Notes: generated by a model from the sequence alone, not told the origin. DNA of 64,000 nucleotides from Streptomyces clavifer (GCA_014651175.1 BMWJ01000001.1:744001-808000); one strand, 5' to 3'; counted from the first letter of the stretch, positions 17,561 to 26,188 are shown. Program-made: numbers and translations.

Positions 17561-17780
17561 TGCCACGGACCGACGGTAGTCGCAGCGGCGCCCGGCGGAC
17601 AGGGCCCGGGGGAGGATCCGGACCCCGGCCGGACCCTGATATGGGCCGATACGTGCCCACGGGGTCCGGGTGGCGGCCAACGGGCCCCGCTATCGGAGCC
17701 GGACGCGGACGATGCCACAATGGCCGTGCTTGTGCCTGCGTTCACAAGCCGAACCGCCCCCTCCCACCGAAGGTGCCCTC

Positions 17781-18131
17781 GTGGACATCAAGACCGCTTC
17801 CGCCCTGCACCGGCTGCGCCTCATCTCGGTTCCCGAGGCGCTCTCCTTCCCGGCGCTGCTCATTTTCGGCTCCCTCCTGATGCGGGTCTCGGACATCGAC
17901 TTCCTGATGCCGCCCCTGGGTGCCCTGCACGGCCTGCTCTTCACGATCTACGTGGTGTTCCTGCTGGACGTGTGGGTCAAGGCGAAGTGGCCGCTCAAGC
18001 GCGTCGCGCTGTTCTTCCTCCTCGCGGTCGTGCCCTTCGGCGGTTTCTACGGCGACAAGCTGCTCAAGAAGTACGAGGCGGACGGCGTCATCGCGGCCCG
18101 TGCCCGCGCCGAAGGTACGGTCAGCGCATGA
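17781..18131 (+). CDS. DUF3817 integral membrane protein
   Basis: Small membrane protein of 116 residues with three hydrophobic segments. The family core [15 protein letters not shown] followed by KAKWPLKR is shared with a second DUF3817 protein at 23068-23400. The GTG at 17781 has a GAAGGTG ribosome site about 7 nt upstream; the longer frame to 17670 is untranslated leader. Its TGA overlaps the ATG of the next gene. The function of DUF3817 is not established. Confidence 0.85.
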   Translation: MDIKTASALHRLRLISVPEALSFPALLIFGSLLMRVSDIDFLMPPLGALHGLLFTIYVVFLLDVWVKAKWPLKRVALFFLLAVVPFGGFYGDKLLKKYEADGVIAARARAEGTVSA

Positions 18132-18421
18132 TCGTCGCCTTCTCCGTCAGCCCGCTGGGTGTCGGCGAGGACGTCGGTGAGTACGTCGCCGACGCCGTCC
18201 GGGTCGTCCGGGAGTCCGGGCTGCCCAACCGCACGGACGCGATGTTCACCTCCGTCGAAGGGGAGTGGGACGAGGTCATGGACGTCGTCAAGCGCGCCGT
18301 GGCCGCGGTCGAGGCCCGCGCGGGCCGCGTCTCCCTGGTGCTGAAGGCCGACATCAGGCCCGGGGTCACCGACGGGCTGACCTCCAAGGTCGAGACGGTG
18401 GAACGCCACCTGGCGGGCTGA
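18128..18421 (+). CDS. MTH1187/YkoF-like thiamine-binding family protein
   Basis: A 97-residue protein with a ferredoxin-like fold typical of the UPF0045/MTH1187 family, whose characterised relatives bind thiamine or its pyrimidine. Visible motifs are [18 protein letters not shown] at the N-terminus and [13 protein letters not shown] near residue 75. The ATG overlaps the preceding stop as ATGA, so it is coupled to the DUF3817 gene. It is followed by a strong hairpin. Ligand assignment rests on family knowledge only. Confidence 0.82.
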   Translation: MIVAFSVSPLGVGEDVGEYVADAVRVVRESGLPNRTDAMFTSVEGEWDEVMDVVKRAVAAVEARAGRVSLVLKADIRPGVTDGLTSKVETVERHLAG

Positions 18422-18450
18422 CGCACCATCAGCCCCCGTTCGTGCGCAAC

Positions 18451-18485
18451 ACGGACCCCCGGAGCCAATCGGCCCGGGGGTCCGT
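18451..18485 (+). terminator. intrinsic terminator-like hairpin
   Basis: A perfect 12-bp stem, ACGGACCCCCGG (18451-18462) with CCGGGGGTCCGT (18474-18485), and an 11-nt loop lie 30 bp after the thiamine-binding gene. It separates that operon from the cellulose synthase-like gene. Confidence 0.8.
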
Positions 18486-18588
18486 TCCGTTCGGGGGAGG
18501 AAAGGCCCCTGCCCGGGCCTGTCGGTCGACACGTGACCGGATATCACCTTGTGTGGTGATATCCACCCGTTCGACCGTTGGAGGTGCG

Positions 18589-20355
18589 GTGCCTTCGGAG
18601 GACTACGACTACGACCGCTACAGCAGGCTCGCGGGGCCGCTCACGCAGCCGCCCGCGACGGGGTACCGAGTCGGCTACCGCAGCCTCCTCTCCACCGAGA
18701 AGCACCGGACACGAGCCGTCCTCCTGATGACGCTCGCCCCCGCCCTCACCGGCCTGCTGCTCGCCTACCTGGTCTGGCCCACGCACTGGACCTCGCGTGA
18801 GAACGGTGAGGCGTGGCTGGTCGCCGCGGACACGGCGATGCTGCTGTCCATCGGCCTCGTCGAGCTGTTCATGCTGGTCAACGTGGTCTCCGTCGCGCAC
18901 GCCGCGATGGTGGCCAGGGACCCCGTCCCCGTCACGGCCGAGCCCGGAACCCGGGTCGCCTTCCTCACCACGTACGTACCGGGCAAGGAACCCCTCGCCA
19001 TGGTGCGGGCCACCCTGGAGGGCGCCGTACGGGTGCGCCACCCGGGACCGCTGGACGTCTGGCTCCTCGACGAGGGCGACGATCCGGAGGCCAGGAGGCT
19101 CTGCGCCGAACTGGGCGTGCGCCACTTCACCCGCAGAGGGGTGCCCGAGTGGAACCTGGCCGGGGGCCGGCACAAGGCCCGGACCAAGCACGGCAACTAC
19201 AACGCCTGGATGGCCGGGCACGGGGACGCCTACGGCTACGTCGCCTCCGTCGACACCGACCACGTACCGCAGCCCAACTTCCTGGAGCGGACGATGGGCT
19301 ACTTCCGCGACCCGGACACCGCCTTCGTCGTCGGGCCGCAGGTCTACGGGAACTACGACGCAGCCGTCACCAAGGCGGCCGAGTCCCAGCAGTTCCTCTT
19401 CCACGCCCTGATCCAGCGCGCCGGCAACCGCTACGGCGCGCCCATGTTCGTCGGGACCAACAACGTCATACGCGTCGCGGCGCTGCGCCAGGCCGGCGGG
19501 CTCTACGACTCGATCACGGAGGACATGGCCACCGGCTTCGAGATCCACCGCCGCCGCAACCCGCTGACCGGGCGGTTCTGGCGATCCGTCTACACCCCGG
19601 ACGTGCTGGCCGTCGGCGAGGGCCCCGCGTCCTGGGCCGACTTCTTCACCCAACAGCTCCGCTGGTCGCGGGGGACGTACGAGACGCTGCTGCGGCAGTA
19701 CGGCAGGGCCCTGTTCCGGATGCCGCCCGGCCGTCTCCTCAGCTACACGCTGATGCTCGTCTACTACCCCATGACCGCTGTCAACTGGCTGCTCGGCGTG
19801 CTGAGCTGCCTGCTGTTCCTCTGGCTCGGCGCCTCCGGGACCCAGGTCGCCGCCTCGCTCTGGCTCATGCTCTACAGCGATGCCGCGGCCCTCCAGATCG
19901 GGCTCTACCTGTGGAACCGCCGCCACAACGTCTCCCCGCACGAACCCGAGGGCTCGGGCGGGCTGGCCGGCATGGGGATGTCGGCGCTCTGCGCGCCGAT
20001 CTACCTGAAGTCGCTGGGCGCCGCGGTGCTGCGCACCGAAGGGCGGTTCGTCGTCACCCCCAAGGGCGGTGCGACCAGTCCCGACCGGCTGCTCACCTTC
20101 CGCGTGCACCTCGCCTGGGCCGCCCTGCTGCTGATCTCGCTGGCCGCGTCGGTGGTGCTCGGCCACACCCACGCGGCGATGCGCACATGGGCGGTGCTGG
20201 CCCTGGCCGTCGCCCTCTCACCGGTCGCGGTCTGGTCCGTCACACGGCTCCGCGGACAGCGCGTCCGCCCGGTCCGCACCGTGCCCGCCGCCCGTGTGGA
20301 GGGCACGCCGGCCGCCGTCACCACCACCATGAGCACCCCCGCAGGAGGGAACTGA
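18589..20355 (+). CDS. cellulose synthase-like glycosyltransferase (GT2, CslA type)
   Basis: Membrane-bound processive beta-glycosyltransferase of 588 residues, of the kind that makes the tip-associated beta-glucan in Streptomyces (CslA). TM helices lie about residues 43-62 and 80-103, then the catalytic domain carries Asp161 (LLDEGDD), the metal-binding D222-T-D224, the catalytic TED (Asp312) and QQLRW at 355-359. Several C-terminal TM helices follow. The GTG at 18589 has GGAGG 4 nt upstream; the frame upstream to 18265 runs through another gene. The oxidase-like gene follows after 2 bp, matching the cslA-glxA arrangement. Whether this is the main cslA or a second copy cannot be settled from the window. 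Confidence 0.88.
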   Translation: MPSEDYDYDRYSRLAGPLTQPPATGYRVGYRSLLSTEKHRTRAVLLMTLAPALTGLLLAYLVWPTHWTSRENGEAWLVAADTAMLLSIGLVELFMLVNVVSVAHAAMVARDPVPVTAEPGTRVAFLTTYVPGKEPLAMVRATLEGAVRVRHPGPLDVWLLDEGDDPEARRLCAELGVRHFTRRGVPEWNLAGGRHKARTKHGNYNAWMAGHGDAYGYVASVDTDHVPQPNFLERTMGYFRDPDTAFVVGPQVYGNYDAAVTKAAESQQFLFHALIQRAGNRYGAPMFVGTNNVIRVAALRQAGGLYDSITEDMATGFEIHRRRNPLTGRFWRSVYTPDVLAVGEGPASWADFFTQQLRWSRGTYETLLRQYGRALFRMPPGRLLSYTLMLVYYPMTAVNWLLGVLSCLLFLWLGASGTQVAASLWLMLYSDAAALQIGLYLWNRRHNVSPHEPEGSGGLAGMGMSALCAPIYLKSLGAAVLRTEGRFVVTPKGGATSPDRLLTFRVHLAWAALLLISLAASVVLGHTHAAMRTWAVLALAVALSPVAVWSVTRLRGQRVRPVRTVPAARVEGTPAAVTTTMSTPAGGN

Positions 20356-20357
20356 CC

Positions 20358-22319
20358 GTGCGCATGTCCTACCGGCCCACGCAACGCATGAGGAAGACCC
20401 TGCTCGGAGGCGGGGCGATGGTGGTGCTGGCCGGACTCAACGCGCCGGCCGCCCTGTCGTTCGCGGAGAGCACGTACCACGCGTACAAGATCGACCAGCC
20501 CGCCTACAAGGCGCGGTACGGCTCCTGGGGCACGGTGCGCATCCCCGAGGAGTTCCGTACGAACGCCGTTCACGCGGCCCTCCTGCGCACCGGGAAGGTG
20601 CTGATCGTCGCCGGCTCCGGCAACGACGAGGAGCACTTCGGCGCGGGCACCTTCGACACGGTGCTGTGGGACCCGGAGGCCGGCACCTTCAAGAGGATCG
20701 ACACCCCCGAGGACTTCTTCTGCGGCGGCCACGCGGCCCTTCCCGACGGCCGCCTCCTGATCGCGGGCGGTACCGCCCGCTACGAGGTCCTCGACGGCGA
20801 GGTGCGGCACGCGGGCGGCGGGATGCGGGTGAAGAACGAGGACCCGGACAGACCTCTCACCCTCCGCAGGGGCACCGTCTTCAGGTCTCCGGCCGGTACC
20901 GCGTACGTGTCCCGGTTCGACGTGACCGTGCCGAAGGCGAAGCGCACGTTCGAGGTGGACCGCTTCAGGAACGGGGCGATGAAGCCGTGGAGGACGAAGG
21001 TGACCGCCTCCGAGCAGCGCGTCTTCGTGGAGGCGGTCGAGGAGGGGCCGCAGGCGGTGACCGGGAGGGCCGCCCAGTACCGGATCGAGGGACTCACGGG
21101 CAGGGCCGCGGACAACGCCTACGGCCTCGCCGAGAGGATCACCCTGGACAAGCAGGACTTCCAGGGGATCAGGGCGGCCTACGAATTCGACCCGGTCGCC
21201 GAGAAGTACGTCCCGGTCGCCCCCATGAAGGACGCCCGCTGGTACCCGACGCTCGTCGGCCTCGACGACGGCCGAGTGCTCGCGGTGTCCGGCCTCGACG
21301 ACGTCGGCGAGATCCTCGCGGGCGGCAACGAGATCTACGACCCGAAGGCGAAGAAGTGGTCCGAGGGGCCCTTCCGCTACTTCCCGACCTACCCCGCGCT
21401 CTTCCTGACCAAGGGCGGCAAGCTCTTCTACCCGGGGGCGAACGCCGGCTACGGGCCCGCGGACAAGGGCCGGGTCCCCGGGCTGTGGGATCCGGAGAAG
21501 AACACCTTCACCGAGGTCGGCGGGCTGGCCGACGCCGACGAACTGGAGACCGCGGCCGCCCTGATGCTGCCGCCCGCGCAGGACCAGAAGGTGATGGTCC
21601 TCGGCGGCGGCGGGGTGGGCGAGTCCGGGAAGTCGACCGCCCGGACCGCCGTCGTCGACCTGACGGAGGACCGTCCCGTCTTCGAACGGGGACCCGACCT
21701 CCCGCAGGGCACGCGCTATCTGAACAGCGTGCTCATGCCGGACGACACCGTCTTCACCACCGGCGGCTCCAGGGACTACCGGGGGCGCGGCGCCAGCAAC
21801 GTCCTCAAGGCGCAGTCCTACGACCCGGCGACCGGCGCGTTCACCGCGGCGGCCGCCCCGACCGTCGGCCGCAACTACCACTCGGAGGCGCTCCTGCTGC
21901 CCGACGGGCGGGTGGCGACCTTCGGCTCCGACTCGCTGTACGGCGACCGGGCCAACACCCGGCTCGGCAGGTTCGAGCAGCGGATGGAGGTCTACACACC
22001 GCCCGCGCTGCACCGGAGCGGGGGGACGCGGCCCGTGATCGGGAAGGGACCGGAGACGGTCACCCGCGGCGGCTCGGCGACGTACGCCGCGGAGGGCTCC
22101 GGGCGGATCGCGACGGCGCGGCTGATGCGGCCGAGCGCGGTCACGCACACCACCGACGTCGAGCAGCGCTCGATCGAGCTCGGCCTGAGGAAGACCCCGG
22201 GCAGGGTGACGGTCGCGGTCCCGGAGGATCCGGCGCTGGTACCGCCCGGCTGGTACATGCTCTTCCTCACGGACACGGAGGGGACACCGTCCGTGGCGAA
22301 GTGGGTCAGGGTGGGCTGA
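20358..22319 (+). CDS. galactose oxidase-like copper radical oxidase (GlxA type)
   Basis: Mono-copper oxidase of 653 residues, anchored or exported by an N-terminal hydrophobic segment (about residues 15-35). Kelch-like repeats include VLIVAGSGND, RLLIAGGTA, RVLAVSGLDDVG and VMVLGGGG. The radical-site residues are present: Cys122 in DFFCGGH, Trp295-Tyr296 in ARWYPTL (cross-link candidate), Tyr507-His508 in GRNYHSEALL and His597 in AVTHTTDVEQRS. An inserted domain separates Cys122 from Tyr296, as in GlxA. The GTG start has AGGAGG about 9 nt upstream. It is encoded 2 bp after the GT2 gene, so it probably oxidises the glycan that enzyme makes; in S. lividans GlxA is needed for glycan deposition and morphogenesis. 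Confidence 0.88.
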   Translation: MRMSYRPTQRMRKTLLGGGAMVVLAGLNAPAALSFAESTYHAYKIDQPAYKARYGSWGTVRIPEEFRTNAVHAALLRTGKVLIVAGSGNDEEHFGAGTFDTVLWDPEAGTFKRIDTPEDFFCGGHAALPDGRLLIAGGTARYEVLDGEVRHAGGGMRVKNEDPDRPLTLRRGTVFRSPAGTAYVSRFDVTVPKAKRTFEVDRFRNGAMKPWRTKVTASEQRVFVEAVEEGPQAVTGRAAQYRIEGLTGRAADNAYGLAERITLDKQDFQGIRAAYEFDPVAEKYVPVAPMKDARWYPTLVGLDDGRVLAVSGLDDVGEILAGGNEIYDPKAKKWSEGPFRYFPTYPALFLTKGGKLFYPGANAGYGPADKGRVPGLWDPEKNTFTEVGGLADADELETAAALMLPPAQDQKVMVLGGGGVGESGKSTARTAVVDLTEDRPVFERGPDLPQGTRYLNSVLMPDDTVFTTGGSRDYRGRGASNVLKAQSYDPATGAFTAAAAPTVGRNYHSEALLLPDGRVATFGSDSLYGDRANTRLGRFEQRMEVYTPPALHRSGGTRPVIGKGPETVTRGGSATYAAEGSGRIATARLMRPSAVTHTTDVEQRSIELGLRKTPGRVTVAVPEDPALVPPGWYMLFLTDTEGTPSVAKWVRVG

Positions 22320-22502
22320 GGCCGTTCACGGGTCCGCGACCCCGGCGTGACGCGCCTTCCCCCGGAGCGCCAGGTGGTCGCGGCCCCCGGCGCCGTGGGC
22401 GGCGTGTGCCGGCCACCGTGGCCGAGGCCCTTGGAACAGAGGGGCGGTACCGAAGTGCGAGACAGGGCGGACCAGTATGTGACCAGTGGGTAAGGTCGTC
22501 CC

Positions 22503-23012
22503 GTGCCGAAGCCGCTCAGTCTTCCCTTCGATCCCATCGCCCGCGCCGAGGAACTCTGGAACCGGCGCTGGGGCCCGGTGCCCTCCATGGGCGCGATCAC
22601 CTCGATCATGCGGGCGCAGCAGATCCTGCTCGCCGAGGTGGACGCGGTGGTGAAACCGTACGGGCTGACCTTCGCCCGGTACGAGGCGCTCGTCCTGCTC
22701 ACCTTCTCGCAGGCCGGTGAGCTGCCGATGTCCAAGATCGGCGAGCGGCTGATGGTGCACCCCACCTCCGTGACCAACACCGTCGACCGGCTGGTGCGGT
22801 CGGGACTGGTCGACAAACGCCCCAACCCCAACGACGGACGCGGAACCCTCGCCTCCATCACGGAGAAGGGCCGCGAGGTCGTCGAGTCCGCCACCCAGGA
22901 CCTGATGGCGATGGACTTCGGGCTCGGGGCCTACGACGCCGAGGAATGCGCCGAGATCTTCGCCATGCTGCGCCCCCTGCGGGTGGCCGCCCAGGACTTC
23001 GAGGACCGGTAG
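22503..23012 (+). CDS. MarR-family transcriptional regulator
   Basis: Regulator of 169 residues with a MarR winged helix at about residues 55-140: LTFARYEALVLLTFS, MSKIGERLMVHPTSVTNTVD, and wing NPNDGRGTLASIT. The long helical N-terminus FDPIARAEELWNRRWGP is a feature of a MarR subgroup common in actinobacteria. It starts at the GTG at 22503. It precedes a DUF3817 gene by 55 bp on the same strand, so that gene is an obvious candidate target. The effector is unknown. Confidence 0.87.
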   Translation: MPKPLSLPFDPIARAEELWNRRWGPVPSMGAITSIMRAQQILLAEVDAVVKPYGLTFARYEALVLLTFSQAGELPMSKIGERLMVHPTSVTNTVDRLVRSGLVDKRPNPNDGRGTLASITEKGREVVESATQDLMAMDFGLGAYDAEECAEIFAMLRPLRVAAQDFEDR

Positions 23013-23067
23013 CCGCAGGGGCAGGGCGCTGCAAGATCGCCCGGACCGGCCGGATACGCTCGACGGC

Positions 23068-23400
23068 ATGAAACGCAGCGTGCTGACCCGCTATCGGGTG
23101 ATGGCCTACGTCACCGCCGTCATGTTGATGATCCTGTGCGTGTGCATGGTCTTCAAGTACGGATTCGACACCGGTGAGAGCGTGACCTTCGCGGTCTCGC
23201 AGCTCCACGGCGTCCTGTTCATCATCTACCTGGTCTTCGCCTTCGACCTGGGCTCCAAGGCGAAGTGGCCGATCGGCAAGCTGCTGTGGGTGCTGATCTC
23301 CGGCACCATCCCGACGGCCGCGTTCTTCGTCGAGCGCAAGGTCGTCCGCGAGGTCGAGCCGCTGATCACGGACGGCGCCGCGCGGCCCGTCAAGGTCTGA
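23068..23400 (+). CDS. DUF3817 integral membrane protein (second copy)
   Basis: A 110-residue membrane protein with three hydrophobic segments and the family signature LHGVLFIIYLVFAFD then SKAKWPIGK, matching the DUF3817 protein at 17781-18131 in length and core motif. It differs in the C-terminal part (RKVVREVEPLI). It lies in the same orientation behind a MarR gene. The pair probably arose by duplication. No enzymatic motif is visible. Confidence 0.85.
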   Translation: MKRSVLTRYRVMAYVTAVMLMILCVCMVFKYGFDTGESVTFAVSQLHGVLFIIYLVFAFDLGSKAKWPIGKLLWVLISGTIPTAAFFVERKVVREVEPLITDGAARPVKV

Positions 23401-23498
23401 CGCCCAGGCGTGACCGCGCCACCACGGTCCGGCCGTACGGCGCAACCGCATCACCCCGAACCGCCCCGCGCACAAGCGCCGGGCGGTTTGCCATCGAC

Positions 23499-23522
23499 AT
23501 TTACTAGGACGTCCTAGTAAAT
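23499..23522. promoter_or_regulatory. perfect 24-bp palindrome before icmA (candidate TetR operator)
   Basis: The half-site ATTTACTAGGAC is followed immediately by its exact reverse complement. The element is AT-rich in a GC-rich background, ends 7 bp before the icmA ATG at 23530 and therefore overlaps the promoter or leader. A dimeric repressor bound here would block icmA. The convergent TetR-family gene downstream is the nearest candidate regulator, although its own promoter carries a different palindrome. Confidence 0.75.
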
Positions 23523-23529
23523 TTGAACC

Positions 23530-25230
23530 ATGGACGCTCACGCGATCGAGGAAGGCCGCCGCCGCTGGCAGGCCCGTTACGACAAGGCCCGCAAGCGCGA
23601 CGCGGACTTCAGCACGCTCTCCGGGGACCCGGTGGAGCCCGCGTACGGGCCCCGCCCCGGTGACACGTACGAGGGCTTCGAGCGGATCGGATGGCCCGGC
23701 GAGTACCCGTTCACCCGGGGGCTCCACCCGACCGGCTACCGCGGCCGGACCTGGACCATCCGCCAGTTCGCCGGCTTCGGCAACGCGGAGCAGACCAACG
23801 AGCGGTACAAGACCATCCTGGCCAACGGCGGCGGCGGGCTCAGCGTCGCCTTCGACATGCCGACCCTGATGGGCCGCGACTCCGACGACCCCCGCGCACT
23901 CGGCGAGGTCGGCCACTGCGGGGTCGCCATCGACTCCGCCGCCGACATGGAGGTCCTCTTCAAGGACATCCCCCTCGGCGACGTCACCACCTCGATGACG
24001 ATCAGCGGACCCGCCGTTCCCGTCTTCTGCATGTACCTGGTCGCCGCCGAGCGCCAGGGCGTCGACCCGGGCGTGCTCAACGGCACCCTGCAGACCGACA
24101 TCTTCAAGGAGTACATCGCGCAGAAGGAGTGGCTCTTCCAGCCCGAGCCGCACCTGCGCCTCATCGGCGACCTGATGGAGCACTGCGCGCGGGACATCCC
24201 CGCCTACAAGCCGCTCTCGGTCTCGGGCTACCACATCCGTGAGGCCGGGGCGACGGCCGCGCAGGAGCTCGCCTACACCCTGGCCGACGGCTTCGGCTAC
24301 GTGGAGCTCGGCCTCTCCCGCGGCCTGGAGGTCGACACCTTCGCCCCGGGGCTCTCCTTCTTCTTCGACGCGCACCTCGACTTCTTCGAGGAGATCGCCA
24401 AGTTCCGTGCGGCCCGGCGCATCTGGGCCCGCTGGATGAAGGAGACGTACGGCGCGCGCACCGACAAGGCGCAGTGGCTCCGCTTCCACACCCAGACCGC
24501 CGGGGTCTCGCTGACCGCCCAGCAGCCGTACAACAACGTCGTGCGCACGGCCGTGGAGGCCCTGTCCGCCGTCCTCGGCGGGACCAACTCCCTGCACACC
24601 AACGCCTTGGACGAGACGCTCGCCCTTCCGTCCGAGCAGGCGGCGGAGATCGCCCTGCGCACCCAGCAGGTGCTCATGGAGGAGACCGGCGTCGCCAACG
24701 TCGCGGACCCGCTGGGCGGTTCCTGGTACGTCGAGCAGCTCACCGACCGCATCGAGGCCGAGGCCGAGAAGATCTTCGATCAGATCAAGGAGCGCGGCAC
24801 CAGGGCCCACCCCGACGGCAAGCACCCGATCGGCCCGATGACCTCCGGCATCCTGCGCGGCATCGAGGACGGCTGGTTCACCGGTGAGATCGCCGAATCC
24901 GCCTTCCAGTACCAGCAGTCGCTGGAGAAGGGCGACAAGCGGGTCGTGGGCGTCAACGTCCACCACGGGTCCGTCACCGGCGACCTGGAGATTCTGCGGG
25001 TCAGCCACGAGGTCGAGCGCGATCAGGTGCGCGAGCTCGCGGGTCGCAAGGAGGGCCGCGACGACGTACGGGTGCGCACCGCGCTCGACGCGATGCTGGC
25101 CTCCGCGCGCGACGGCTCCAACATGATCGCGCCGATGCTGGAGGCCGTACGGGCCGAGGCGACCCTCGGGGAGATCTGCGGCGTCCTGCGCGACGAGTGG
25201 GGCACCTACACGGAGCCGCCCGGCTTCTGA
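23530..25230 (+). CDS. icmA: isobutyryl-CoA mutase large subunit (IcmA)
   Basis: Adenosylcobalamin-dependent interconversion of isobutyryl-CoA and n-butyryl-CoA, linking valine catabolism with butyryl and ethylmalonyl units for polyketides. The 566-residue length equals IcmA and lacks the B12-binding domain, which resides in the separate IcmB subunit (not in this window). Two substrate-specifying positions are diagnostic: Phe80 in TIRQFAGF and Gln198 in TDIFKEYIAQ, where methylmalonyl-CoA mutase has Tyr and Arg. No Shine-Dalgarno is seen; a 24-bp palindrome abuts the start. The 3' end overlaps the convergent TetR gene by 25 bp. Confidence 0.93.
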   Translation: MDAHAIEEGRRRWQARYDKARKRDADFSTLSGDPVEPAYGPRPGDTYEGFERIGWPGEYPFTRGLHPTGYRGRTWTIRQFAGFGNAEQTNERYKTILANGGGGLSVAFDMPTLMGRDSDDPRALGEVGHCGVAIDSAADMEVLFKDIPLGDVTTSMTISGPAVPVFCMYLVAAERQGVDPGVLNGTLQTDIFKEYIAQKEWLFQPEPHLRLIGDLMEHCARDIPAYKPLSVSGYHIREAGATAAQELAYTLADGFGYVELGLSRGLEVDTFAPGLSFFFDAHLDFFEEIAKFRAARRIWARWMKETYGARTDKAQWLRFHTQTAGVSLTAQQPYNNVVRTAVEALSAVLGGTNSLHTNALDETLALPSEQAAEIALRTQQVLMEETGVANVADPLGGSWYVEQLTDRIEAEAEKIFDQIKERGTRAHPDGKHPIGPMTSGILRGIEDGWFTGEIAESAFQYQQSLEKGDKRVVGVNVHHGSVTGDLEILRVSHEVERDQVRELAGRKEGRDDVRVRTALDAMLASARDGSNMIAPMLEAVRAEATLGEICGVLRDEWGTYTEPPGF

Positions 25231-25871
25231 CCTGTCGTCAGCGCCGGCTGGGCCGCGGCTCCCAGCCCCGAGAGCAGCAGCAGGGTGAAGCGCCGGGCCC
25301 AGTCGGTGTCGACGGGTTCGGCGCTCACCAGCGCCCGGTGCACCACCGCGCCGGCGATCACGTCGAAGACCAGATCAGCCGTACGGGCGGCCATCGCCGG
25401 GTCCGGTTCGGCGGGCAGTTCGCCTCGGTCCTGTGCGCGCTCGCGCCCCCGCAGGACCAGCCGCTTCTGCCGGGCCACGATCGAATCCCTGATCCGGCCC
25501 CGCAGTGCCTCGTCGCGTGTCGACTCCGCGACCACCGCCATCAGCGACGTCTTGGTCTCCGGCCGTTCCAGCAGCGCCGCGAACTGCAGCACCACGGCCT
25601 GCACGTCGGCCGCCAGGCTGCCGAGGTTGGGCAGTTCCAACTCGTCGAACAGGACCGCGACCGCGTCCACGACCAGCTCGTTCTTGCCGGCCCAGCGGCG
25701 GTAGAGAGTCGTCTTGGCGACCCCCGCCCGCGTCGCCACGTCCCCCATCGTCAGCTTCGACCAGCCGAGGTCGACCAGCGACGCACGGGTCGCCTCCAGG
25801 ATCGCGGCGTCGGCCGCGGCGCTGCGGGGACGTCCGGATCGGGTGGGTTCGGCAGGGGGGCGGCTCGGCAT
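25206..25871 (-). CDS. TetR-family transcriptional regulator
   Basis: Repressor-type protein of 221 residues. The N-terminal helix-turn-helix is at about residues 18-62, with LTMGDVATRAGVAKTTLYRRW as the recognition segment split across a turn and KNELVVDAV after it; an all-helical ligand domain follows. The ATG at 25871 gives the normal family length; the frame extending to 26036 is rejected. It is convergent with icmA and its last eight codons lie inside the icmA 3' end. A 12-bp palindrome 10 bp upstream of its start suggests autoregulation. Confidence 0.88.
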   Translation of the reverse strand: MPSRPPAEPTRSGRPRSAAADAAILEATRASLVDLGWSKLTMGDVATRAGVAKTTLYRRWAGKNELVVDAVAVLFDELELPNLGSLAADVQAVVLQFAALLERPETKTSLMAVVAESTRDEALRGRIRDSIVARQKRLVLRGRERAQDRGELPAEPDPAMAARTADLVFDVIAGAVVHRALVSAEPVDTDWARRFTLLLLSGLGAAAQPALTTGQKPGGSV

Positions 25872-26188
25872 GCGGCGACCATACCGGCCGGTAAGTACCG
25901 CTGACCGGCCCCGGGACCCGTGAGACAGATCACCGGGCGCTCTTGCCCGGGAGGGGGTCCGGACAGTTACGCTACGGGTCGTAGCGTAAGGACGACGGTC
26001 CGCCGGTCGTCCTCGCCACGACTGATCGACAACCACGTGCCGGGTGGGGACCCGGCATCGAGTACGGGGTTTTTCAGGGCCCCGGTGACCGTGTCCGTCC
26101 GTCCGCCCCGCACACCGGCGTGGCTGTGGACGGGGACGGTTCGCGGATCGCTTTCCGGAACGGTGCGCCCAGGGGGGAGGATGTACGT
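25872..26188. promoter_or_regulatory. 317-bp divergent control region with three palindromes
   Basis: Non-coding region between tetR (minus) and the thioredoxin gene (plus). It holds the perfect palindrome TACCGGCCGGTA (25882-25893, probable TetR site); GTGAGACAGATCAC (25920-25933, GTGA-N6-TCAC, Crp-like); and an inverted repeat TTACGCTACG (25967-25976), GGT, CGTAGCGTAA (25980-25989). No further gene is visible. GGAGG at 26176-26180 is the thioredoxin ribosome site. Confidence 0.6.

Noticed and set aside
17561-17680. N-terminal extension of the first AIM24 protein
   Set aside because: The 40 extra residues are Arg/Pro-rich and not matched in its two paralogues, which begin at the same conserved point.
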